From Porphyra umbilicalis (Eukaryota; Rhodophyta; Bangiophyceae; Bangiales; Bangiaceae): a stretch of 64,000 nt of DNA. The notes beneath the pieces are model-generated. The model had not been told where the DNA came from and did no database searches. It saw nothing but the letters and a program-made list of their open reading frames with translations. The stretch is taken from positions 1-64,000 of the forward strand of contig KV918766.1 of the NCBI GenBank assembly GCA_002049455.2, read 5' to 3'. The position numbers and the translations under genes are program-made. Shown here one piece after another: positions 55,801-64,000 of this stretch; the first letter of the stretch is position 1, and every line of letters begins with the position of its first letter.

Positions 55801-56679
55801 GCAGCGTCCATCGGGAATGGGCAGCGGTGGCCAAGGGGGGGGTGGGCGCAGGGAGGATGATGGGGGCGGCGGCGCTCCGCGCCGGCCGCCAGCAGCGGCG
55901 GCACGGGTCGGCCCCGAGATGCAGCGTGCAGGCGCGCCGTCGGACGGTGGCACCAAGTCGGGACGTGGGGGATGGACGCGCCGCCGTTTGGGTCCCACAC
56001 GCCGGCTCGTGACCCGGCGGGTGCGGAACCGGCGCCCAGCCGGCGGCTCGCGCGTGCCAACCCCCGCCACCCGCCGGGGGGCTCTGATGGCGCCGTGTCG
56101 CCGCCGCGACGCGTCGGTCGGCGGGGCGGCCACCCCCCCCCCCACCCACAGGCACTCCATGCGGCCGAGCCCCCCCCCCCCCCCCCCCCTCCCGACGGCT
56201 GCCGCTGCGCCACCGGGCGGCCCGCCCGCCCGCCCCACCACCGCCGCCGCCACCGCCGCCGACACTGGCCGCCGAGGCGGGTGCGCGCGCGGGGCGTGGC
56301 CGCGGCGGGGCCCCCGACGGGGGTGGCTCCCCCCCCCGCCCGTCCGCCCCCCGCTGGGTCCGCCTGCCCCGCCAGCTGGCGGGGCCCGCGGGCGGCCGCC
56401 GCCGCCACTGGCAGCCGCCGCCGCGCCGCCGCGCGCGCGCGCGCGGCGGGCGGGCAAACCGGGCGACTCTCCGCCGCCGGGGCGACGACGCCCGTCCCCG
56501 CCAGCGGGGGGTGGGGGGGGCCCCACACCCCCGGGGGCGCACCCGCCTGCGTGGACCCCCGCCGCCCCCGGGCGGGCGGGCGGTCGGCGCGCCGCGTGGC
56601 GGCCGGCCAGCGCGCCGGTGCCCGCCGCGGCAGTCGCGTCCCGCCCCCCGGCGCGTGGGGTGACGGCGGTCGCCGGTCC

Positions 56680-56712
<33 letters not shown>

Positions 56713-57600
56713 GCGCTGCACGGGGGGGCGGCGCGCCCGCCATGATGCGGGCGGGGGGGGGGGGGGCGGCGCACCCTCGGTGACTAGTTCATGGCGGGGG
56801 GGGGCGCCGCTTTGGACGCGCCGCCGACGGCGGGCGTCGCCCGACGCGGTGGGGGAGGGGGGAGCGACGCGGCGCCGTCGGCGCCGCCGTCGTCAGCGAC
56901 CGGCGGCGGGGGCGCGCGTCGGAGCCCCCCCGCGCCCCGCGGCGCGCACGGGCGGCTGCGCGTGCGCCGCGCTGGTCGCCGCGCCCCTGCCGGCGGCGAC
57001 GCCCGCCGGCAGTGCCACCAGCGGCGCGGGGGGGCGTCCGTTGCGGCGCCGACGGGCGGGCGGGCCGCCCGCCGTCGGGGTGTCACCGACCGGCACACGC
57101 CGACACGTCACTTTGGGTGTGCTGCCGCCGCCGCCGGAGGGCGGCCGTCGTGGCCCGCGCCACGTGCCGCCCGCTCACGGCCCTGCGCCGGGCGCCACCG
57201 CGCGCCCGGTCGTCGATCGCCGCGTGGCGCGTCGCGGCGCGGGTCGACGCCCCGTCGGTGGGGCGCGGCGGCGGGTGGACCCGTCGCCCCGACGGTGGGG
57301 CGCGGCGGCGGGTGGACCCGTCCTCCTCCGCCGCCGTCGTGCCGCCGTGGTCGGCGGACACGGCGGCGGGGTGTGGTCCGCCCCACCCGTCGAATTGATC
57401 CGCGCGGGCGGCGGCGCCGAGGGGAGGCCGTCGGGAGCATCCAGACCCTGTATAAATATGGGTATAAATATAGGTGGGACCAACGGTCCCTCTGGTCGTG
57501 CCGCCGGCCCCGTCTGCCCCCTGGGTCGGCGGCGGGCGAGAGTGGCATTCGCGGCGCTGACTTCGACAGACGGAGGGGGCTGACCGCCACGCCGCTACCG
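52847..57600. other. GC-rich region without a supported gene
   Basis: 52900-53850 is milder in composition, with an open frame on the plus strand to 53534 lacking a domain. 53900-57400 is extremely GC-rich with C/G runs (54345-54361, 55001-55030, 56168-56188) and overlapping low-complexity frames on both strands. TATAAATA occurs twice at 57453-57475 (GTATAAATATGGGTATAAATATAGG), possibly core promoter elements, but I see no gene start that they would serve. Confidence 0.35.
57249..57322. repeat. Two tandem copies of a 37-bp unit
   Basis: GGTGGGGCGCGGCGGCGGGT followed by GGACCCGTC at 57257 recurs 37 bp later at 57294, with one substitution in the connecting bases. Confidence 0.7.
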
Positions 57601-58346
57601 CTGCAGCACGAGCGTTTTCAACTTCCTATGCTGGTGCTGCGTGTGGTTCGCGGGGATCTCTATGCCAAACCATCAAGGACGGCCGATGCTTGCCCAACCG
57701 GCAACAGACCCAAGCGCCGTTGTGTCTCTAGTGCGGCTCCCAGGAAGGGGAGGTCGGCGTGGTCTTTGACGATTGCGTGAGTGCATGGGTGGCCCCATCC
57801 GTGGCTTCCAGGCCCTGAATTCTGCTGCAAGTCATCCTCGGCCGCGCCACGGACGCGGGACGACTACGGCGCTCGAGCCGTACAGTACCTTAGGGGCCGC
57901 CAAGCCGCGCACCCGAAACGACCGCTTTAGCAGTCCCCCACAGTCCTGGACCACTGACACCTCGCTGACTGTCCTCCGCGGGCCGTCATTTGGGCTGTTT
58001 TCACCGCATGGTTGCGGCGAGGCGGGATTTGCAACCCCTGACAAGCGACAGACGCCACAAGCAATCTTCCACAACCGAGGGACTGGTGCGAGGAATCCTG
58101 AGAAGCCGACCACACAGCAGCCGTTTTGGGCCGAGCAACGTGCTTGACAAGCGTAGGACGCGACCGTTCCACCGTACCGATCGCACAGGCTCAGCAACAA
58201 GGGCGCCGGCGCACAATACAGACAGGGGAGGCACGGCAGGCTCCAGTGAGCAAACCCACAGACTGTAGTATGGCGTGGGCCCGCCCGATTGGCCATGAGT
58301 GATGTTGCGCCATGCCTCATCAGCCCCTCCACTCGCTGGGCCGGCA

Positions 58347-59956
58347 ATCGTCAGCTTCCGCTAGAATCGTGCATCGGGCCGCATCGGCTCGCATCAGGCA
58401 CAAAAGCCCATCGGATCGGCTATCCGATGGGGCCCGATGGGGCCCGATGACCCCCATCGGACTTGCATCGGGCGCCCATCGAACAGGGGCGCCGATGGGG
58501 CTGCTCTCGTGATTTAGACCGAGTTCAAGCCGTTTCTTTCCTCGACGGACGCTAGTGCTGCAAGGGACTAGATGTAAAGCACGCCACGTTTCTGCATAAG
58601 GACAAGAGAAAGTACGAGGATCATCTGGGAGGTGACGCAGTCCTGCACGACTTCGCATCACGGCGAGTCTGAGGGCCGGGTTGCGCGGCCTTCATCGGGC
58701 CGCGGCGCGATCCGACCACGCGCCACCGCCCTGCGCACCTTCCCCAATGTCCCCCTCGACGGTCCCGCCCGCGCACCACATGAGTCCGCTCACACGTACG
58801 CTTGCACGATTGGCCTTCATGGGCACGTAGCAGGTTTGTGGCCGTTCCTTCCTTTCTTTGGGGGCGGTCGGGTGCGAGGTACGCTAGATCCCTTTGTTCA
58901 CGCACTGTTCCATTCTTACCGTCTCGTCGTCGGCCAGCACTCTGTCGTCGTGCCACGCGTTTGGCTTCCGTCATCTTACTTTGTATCACGCTGCCTCTTT
59001 AATTGATGCCGCACCCTTCCAACCGCCCTGTCTTCTTCCTTCTTTTTCTTGAGAGATGGTCTTCATCCATCGCCGTCCTTCCTGTGTCGATTGTCTTGCT
59101 CTTTCTTGGCCCCTCTGCCTCTTTCGTATCTCTTCTGCACCCGTCTTCGCATGTGTCACAACCTTCGGTACCGAGAGCAGCGTTGTAGTCGCCCTTGACA
59201 TCAGTTCCTTACTCTGTATGATGAGCGGGCCTTTGGCATGAGTGATGGTGAGAGGGTTGTTTGGGCTGGTGAGCTGTCTGTCCGTCGGGAAGATACCTGA
59301 GGCGATAGTGCTCTTGTTCTTTTCGTCTCCTTATGGCTGGTACTTTGAGGCCCCGTCCTTGTGAATGGTCTTGCATCTTCCCTTTCTGCATTTGGTTCTC
59401 TTGCCGGGCTGCGAGGAAGCAGTACGTTGTTCTGCATCTGTCTTGCGTGTCCGTTAAGTGCGCGACGCGTGACTGGTACCGTCCATCGACGCGTTTTCTG
59501 TCTCAGGCATGCTCTGGATGCTTCCGCAGGTGCTGTGCCTTGCCATGCCATCGAACATGCGCAGGGTCGTCGATACAATAGGGGTAACTGGGAACGCATT
59601 GGAAGAACCAGGGAAAAGGACACGCGTCCTGTATCTGTGTCCTGTCCGAAGCTGGTACGTAGCTCGCCGTCGTCAACCAATTCTTTGTGCAATGGCGACT
59701 TGGCGCTTGCACATATCAGTACGGCCCTCAAGCATCGTGCAGCAACTCCAGTATTCCACGCTTTTGGTTGGTCAGAAAAGAGCTGTCAGTCAAGAAAGTC
59801 TCGTGACTTCCGCCGGTTGTGCCCGGTGGGGCCCGATGCAATCGGGCAAGAATCCCCATCGGGCGCCCATCAGTTCCAATCGGGCACCCTGTTCGATGCG
59901 CCATCGGCTCCCATCGGATCGGGTGTTCGATAGGCATCTTAGCGGAAGCTGACGAT
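58347..59956. mobile_element. Candidate TIR element, 1.6 kb, with CATCGGG subterminal repeats
   Basis: 58347-58363 (ATCGTCAGCTTCCGCTA) is the exact reverse complement of 59940-59956, followed inside each end by a related RRAT block. Immediately inside, both ends carry many CATCGG/CCCGATG words (58371-58500, 59823-59930), in both orientations. The interior is pyrimidine-rich and moderately AT-rich, without a recognisable transposase. No clear target duplication. Confidence 0.6.
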
Positions 59957-60249
59957 CACGCCGACACGAGTCGGTTGGGTTTGAAATTCATGGCCAGACG
60001 GGCTCGTCGACCGACACGGCAGGGCGCGCCGAGACTCGCTCGCGCGCGGAAAATTGACGCGCACCACCCGTTTGTGCCCCGCCTCCCGAGAAACGCATGC
60101 GTGTACCACCCGAAGCACTACCTTGTGCCTCCACCACGTCTGGTTGTGTAGCGGCTGACAAGCCACCGCAGAACGAGCTGGAAGCCCCCCACGTTCGGGT
60201 CCTGCGCACACGGGGCGTGGGGTGGTCCACCATGCGACACTGTACCGAC

Positions 60250-60385
60250 TACAGCCGTTCTCCCAAAAATCCCGCACTCCAACAGTTGCAAAAGAGTTCC
60301 AAATCGGCCTCCACGACCCCGCAGAGGCCGATTTGAACCTCTTTTGCAACTATTAGGGTGCGGGAACTTTGGGAGAACGGCTGTA
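60250..60385. mobile_element. Foldback MITE (136 bp) with TA ends
   Basis: Almost the whole element is an inverted repeat: about 62-bp arms (TACAGCCGTTCTCCCAAA..., through AGTTGCAAAAGAG, to CAAATCGGCCTC) around a short centre (CACGACCCCGCA), about 85-90 percent paired. TA at both outer ends is consistent with a TA target duplication. Confidence 0.8.
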
Positions 60386-62457
60386 GTTCAGACTATTTTC
60401 TATCAAGAACCCATTTTCGATTGCAACTAGATGGAACCGTTCGATGAAGATACATGGGACCAGATCGTGCCGTCGATAGAAAACATCCGCAACTATTGTG
60501 GACATTTGGAGCTGACAACCCGCGTTTTTGAGCGGTCTGCAGGGAGTTGATTCCGACCCGAGTACACGAAATTCGACAAATACGGAAGTACTGCTGTCGT
60601 CCGTCCTCGTCGCGTCGTCCCGTTCGGTCGACATCACTTCGTCGCGCTCTCGGGTGGCAGGCTGTGCGCGCCGCAACGCGTTATGCCGGACGGCATGAAC
60701 AGTGGGTTTTGGAGCGTGCCTGACAACATCCTGTCGAGACGACAACCGTGCTAACGTTGGAATTTTCAATTGCTCGGAGTTCTGCGACCCTTGCAAGGTC
60801 GACTTCTGAGTTCCACTGCATCAGCGAAACAGGTGCGTGGTGAAGTACCATGTCAGATCCTGTCGGCGTGGACCCTTGTGAAGAAGACGGGTACAATATT
60901 GGTCGTGACGACGGTGAGATGGACAACTCCGCGGCAGACTTAAATTGTAAGTTCCGCACAAGTGTTGACGAGACAGAGCTGCAGAGTAGTGGTCGACATG
61001 TGAGGATATGGAAGCCCGCATTGTCAAATAGTACTTGAGTGACTGTGTTTGGCTGATCACAAACGGATCAGTGAAAGTTGGCAGGACCACATCGCAATGT
61101 GGACTTTGATGGGTCTGTTGATCAGCAGAAAAATGCGCATCGAAGGCCATTTTCGGGGGTGCGATGCACAATCGCAGTGTCGATGGTGCCTCGATGGAAA
61201 ACAGGCCATGGCAGACGACGGTCCTCTGTACAGGACAGAGTGACCACAGGAATGAGGATTGGTCAGCAGTCCAAGCCGGCCTGCATGAGACACATGGCCG
61301 AAAGCGTGGGGCTGCAAACAGCCCTGACAGTTAGGAAGGCACGTCTCCATCCACGCCTCGCTCGCGAAGGGCGCAGCGGCTGCCAATCCGCGAGAGCCAC
61401 AAACAAGACGCGAGCGCCAGACCCGCCGTCGCACGTCATCGTGACAGGAGTGCAGCCGACGTCGCCAGGCCGATGGCTAGATTTTTGGGTGCCGAAGACA
61501 CTGGTCTTTTTGGTGACTGCGGCGCAGTTCGCCCCATTGGCAGGGGCCCTCAACGGAAGTTTGGGCGGCGCTGTCCGCGGTGTTTCGCTGCCCTTGCGTC
61601 CTGTTATTGAGTGGACCACAGCTGTCGTCGCTGAGATCTCGTCGCCGTCCTGTGGGTCCGCCACGCTGGTCTGGGGGCGTGGCGCCCTGGAACCCGGCGC
61701 CGGCGTCGACTCAAATGGAACCTGCGATTGATTGGGTCCGAGACCATTTTCGCACGTGCCTCGCAGCGTCAGCGCGCCGTTCGCATGTCAAGCGCCCACG
61801 CAGCCGCCCACGGACATCACTTCTTGTCGTGATACAGAGACGCAGAATTTGTGTTGGCACCCCCGACGGCCCGATCGAGCTCCTGCAGCCAGCGTAGGGC
61901 CAACGGGATTGCTCCATCATTTGCACGCACAGGTGCACTGTGTTAATCTCTTCGGGAGACCAAGCGGCGTTTGTCGCGGGGGCTCCCCCTCTCGCGGGGC
62001 CCTCACATACGGGTTTCCCTGGGGCCCCGCGCGTTGCTGCTCGGTGCGCCACCGCGGCGGTGCGCGGCGGTTGGCGGTGGCAAGAGGCGAGGACGTGCGC
62101 CCACGGACGCCGAAAAAAGCTGCTTGGTGCACGGCCATACTCATACATACGGCCTCCCGCGCGAGCGCCCAACCCCCCGCCGGTGTCCGGCACGAGCGCG
62201 CGGCTGCCAAATTGACAGCACGGATCAAATCGGGGGGCGACCTGCTTTTGCCTCTGGCAAAGGATCCACGTGCGCGTCGCCCACGCATGGGCGCGGCCAC
62301 GACGCGGGGCGCTGCGTTCAACAGCTCGAGCAGCGGCGCGCCGCAAGCTCAGACCCTCGCTGTGGCCCGGGCAATGCCGTGCCTCGCCGTGCATCGCTGT
62401 TGGGGGGGGGTGCACGCCCTGCAAAACCAGGCACCGCCGCTGCATGGTGTCCCCGTG
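60386..62457. other. Mixed-composition region, no supported gene
   Basis: 60390-61250 is lower GC. An open frame at 61078-61731 (+) includes a hydrophobic patch (FWVPKTLVFLVTAAQFAPLA) but no family signature. 61900-62450 is GC-rich with short inverted GGGGC/GCCCC words. It holds the upstream region of the zinc-finger gene. Confidence 0.35.
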
Positions 62458-62475
62458 CTGTACTGTACAGTACAG
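62458..62475. promoter_or_regulatory. 18-bp perfect palindrome upstream of the zinc-finger gene
   Basis: CTGTACTGTACAGTACAG is its own reverse complement, located about 120 bp before a TATA box. It could be a dimeric-protein binding site; this is inference from symmetry and position. Confidence 0.4.
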
Positions 62476-62593
62476 TAGTTTCCGAGAGCAACACGCAAAG
62501 CGCGGGGCTCGCGCTCCAGGCGCCCCAGGCGCAGGGCCTGTGACCAGGCGAGACCGCCCCGCGGCGATCGGCGCCGGCGAGCCACGGTCGGCG

Positions 62594-62601
62594 TATAAAA
62601 G
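62594..62601 (+). promoter_or_regulatory. TATA box (TATAAAAG)
   Basis: A consensus TATA box in very GC-rich surroundings. Transcription would be expected to start near 62620-62630, which fits the zinc-finger gene best if its start codon is 62829 rather than 62627. Confidence 0.55.
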
Positions 62602-62626
62602 GGGTGGCGCCCCCTGCCCCTCGATC

Positions 62627-63895
62627 ATGCAGCACACGGCGGCAGGCGTCACCGTGCTCGCCTCCCCACCCGCTCCCCGTGTGCCCACGCCAACGCCCTG
62701 TCCCTCTGGTCCAGCGTCGATCCTCTTGGGGAGCAAACGCCCCGCCTCTGGCGGCCGCTCGCGCCTCCCACACGCGGCCCCGCTGGGCGCCGTGACACAG
62801 CATCCCCCCCCATCCAGACCCGCGCCCGATGGACCTATCCACGCGCCTACGGGTGCTCGTGCAATCCCCGTCGCCGCTCCTTGGCGGCGGCGCCGTTGCG
62901 CGGCTGGCGGGCCTCACGCCGCGCCCGCAGCCGCCGCCGCCGCCGCCGACCGCCGCCGCGTGGCGGCTCGCCGTCCTTGCCGCGGGCGGCCGCGTGCCCG
63001 CCATCTGGGAGCTCCCCACCGCCGCCGCCGCCGCCGCCGCGGCGCCGGCGCGCGCGTCGCCGGCGGCGCGGCCGCCCCGGGAGCGGCGGCCATGGACCGC
63101 GCCGGCGCCGGTGCCGCGCCTCGCCGCCCACCGGCGGGCGGACGCGTTCAAGCCGGCTCCGCGCGGCGGCGGCGCCTCCCCCCGCCGCGGTCCGTCCGAC
63201 CCGCCGCCCGTGGCGTCGTCCCCCCGGCGGCCCGTGCCCCCCCGTCGTCGGCGACACGGCCGCCGCTCCCCCCCGCCTGGTCCGACGAGCCGTCGGCGGG
63301 CACCTTTTCCGCCGTCACCTCCCCGTCCATGCTCAGCCCCGACGGGCGCCCGTCGCCACCGGCGCCGGCTGCGGCGGCGACAGCGGCGGCGCCGTCGACC
63401 TGGTCGCCCCCCCGCAGCCCCCTGGGCGGACGCGACCGGTGGGCGTGGCCGCCCGCCGTCGCCCCACTCCCGCCCGCAACGGCGCGGCGGGCGCGGCCGG
63501 CGCTGCCCGTGCCGCCCGTGCCGCCGCCATCGCCCGTGGCGCTGCCGGCAGCGACGCCGCCGGGACTGGTGGCGCCCGGCGACGGGGCGGCCCCGACCGA
63601 CGGGCGCGACGGCGGGGCGGAGGGCGGGTCCCCCCCGCGGCCGAGCCGCCGCCGCGCGTCGCGCTCGCCGACGGTGTTCAAGTGCACGCACCCCGGCTGC
63701 AACGTCGTCTCCCGCTTCCGCTCGTACGCGCGCACACACGCGCGGTTGCACTCGTCCGAGCTGCCGTTTGTGTGTCCGGTGGACGGGTGTGGGCGGCGGT
63801 TCAAGTGGGCCTCCTCCCTCGGCTACCACAAGCGCCGGCACGCGGCGTTGGAGAAGCAGGCACAGGAGCTGCGGGCGTTTTGTGACAACTTTTAG
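62627..63895 (+). CDS. C2H2 zinc-finger protein (two fingers), probable transcription factor
   Basis: The frame ends with two tandem C2H2 fingers: CTHPGCNVVSRFRSYARTHA with RLH, then CPVDGCGRRFKWASSLGYHK with RRH (codons about 345-400), followed by a short helical tail (LEKQAQELRAFCDNF) and TAG. The C-x4-C spacing and aromatic/leucine positions are TFIIIA-type, so nucleic-acid binding in the nucleus is expected. A basic stretch (SRRRASRSP) before the fingers could be an NLS. The long Pro/Ala/Arg-rich N-terminus is uncertain: ATG 62627 is in the finger frame, but ATG 62829 in another frame reads MDLSTRLRVLVQSPSPLLGG and looks more natural. It would need frame changes at C-runs (63236-63242, 63272-63280) to reach the fingers. 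Finger assignment is firm; the start is not. Confidence 0.75.
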   Translation: MQHTAAGVTVLASPPAPRVPTPTPCPSGPASILLGSKRPASGGRSRLPHAAPLGAVTQHPPPSRPAPDGPIHAPTGARAIPVAAPWRRRRCAAGGPHAAPAAAAAAADRRRVAARRPCRGRPRARHLGAPHRRRRRRRGAGARVAGGAAAPGAAAMDRAGAGAAPRRPPAGGRVQAGSARRRRLPPPRSVRPAARGVVPPAARAPPSSATRPPLPPAWSDEPSAGTFSAVTSPSMLSPDGRPSPPAPAAAATAAAPSTWSPPRSPLGGRDRWAWPPAVAPLPPATARRARPALPVPPVPPPSPVALPAATPPGLVAPGDGAAPTDGRDGGAEGGSPPRPSRRRASRSPTVFKCTHPGCNVVSRFRSYARTHARLHSSELPFVCPVDGCGRRFKWASSLGYHKRRHAALEKQAQELRAFCDNF

Positions 63896-64000
63896 GGGGG
63901 AGGGGCGTGCAGCACCGTGTACAGAGTGCGGGGGTGTGTGTGACGTGGGGCTGAGACTTGTAGGGAAGCGTCGATGGCGCGACACGGAACTCAAACGAGT
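63896..64000. other. 3' flank of the zinc-finger gene
   Basis: G-rich first bases, then mixed sequence to the window end; no further gene seen. Confidence 0.4.

Noticed and set aside
57453-57475. Double TATAAATA as a promoter for a downstream gene
   Set aside because: No convincing start codon or coding region follows within a plausible distance.
53709-57583. Long overlapping open frames (500-680 codons)
   Set aside because: Same reason: no domains, no consistent frame, and many C/G runs.
1-64000. CRISPR arrays, rRNA and tRNA genes
   Set aside because: No regularly spaced identical short repeats, no rRNA-like conserved blocks and no cloverleaf that I could support by eye; the tandem repeats seen are contiguous minisatellites.

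Overview
This is nuclear DNA of a photosynthetic eukaryote. Genes are spaced and lie on both strands, several are split by GT-AG introns, and several products carry N-terminal targeting-type extensions (a plastid-type ABC1 kinase, a DUF760 protein, a glutathione peroxidase, a methyltransferase). The host-like DNA is extremely GC-rich, with long C/G homopolymers and CCG-type microsatellites. Few introns, extreme GC and algal plastid families best fit a bangiophyte-type red alga (Porphyra/Pyropia-like). A GC-rich green alga cannot be excluded from sequence alone.

Layout. 1-11 kb holds host genes: a Frag1/DRAM/Sfk1-type membrane protein (1290-2296, frame broken at a C-run), a seven-exon ammonium transporter (3815-6534, possibly to 7029) and an ABC1/UbiB-type kinase on the minus strand (8503-11249). 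11.4-24.3 kb is repeat-rich: a perfect 42-bp inverted repeat, two candidate terminal-inverted-repeat (TIR) elements, and two apparently identical 1573-bp TIR elements with TA target sites. The latter bracket a three-exon glutathione peroxidase gene and a low-complexity minus-strand reading frame. 24.5-31.2 kb is host-like again: a SAM-dependent methyltransferase, an eIF2B-like gene with several frame breaks, and a DUF760 protein with a long Asp/Glu tract.

31.9-50 kb is a nested mobile-element region. Its core (33.4-38.8 kb) is a lower-GC island with two large convergent genes: a JmjN-JmjC 2-oxoglutarate/Fe(II) oxygenase resembling KDM5 histone demethylases, and a TNP2/CACTA-type transposase interrupted by one in-frame TGA. 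Around it are a near-identical 1058-bp duplicated segment, abutting inverted ends, and a tandem ~715-bp duplication. One unit of that duplication carries a 1092-bp CACTA-like insertion with a 3-bp target duplication; the other unit preserves the uninserted sequence. 50-53 kb holds two unrecognised reading frames. 53-57.6 kb is GC-rich sequence in which I support no gene. 57.6-62 kb has two further TIR/foldback elements. The window ends with a TATA-box-preceded two-finger C2H2 zinc-finger gene.

The most interesting possibility is that the JmjC demethylase-like gene and the CACTA-type transposase belong to one mobile element, that is, a transposon with its own chromatin-modifying enzyme. This is an inference. 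Both genes share base composition and close convergent placement, but I could not define convincing element ends around them.
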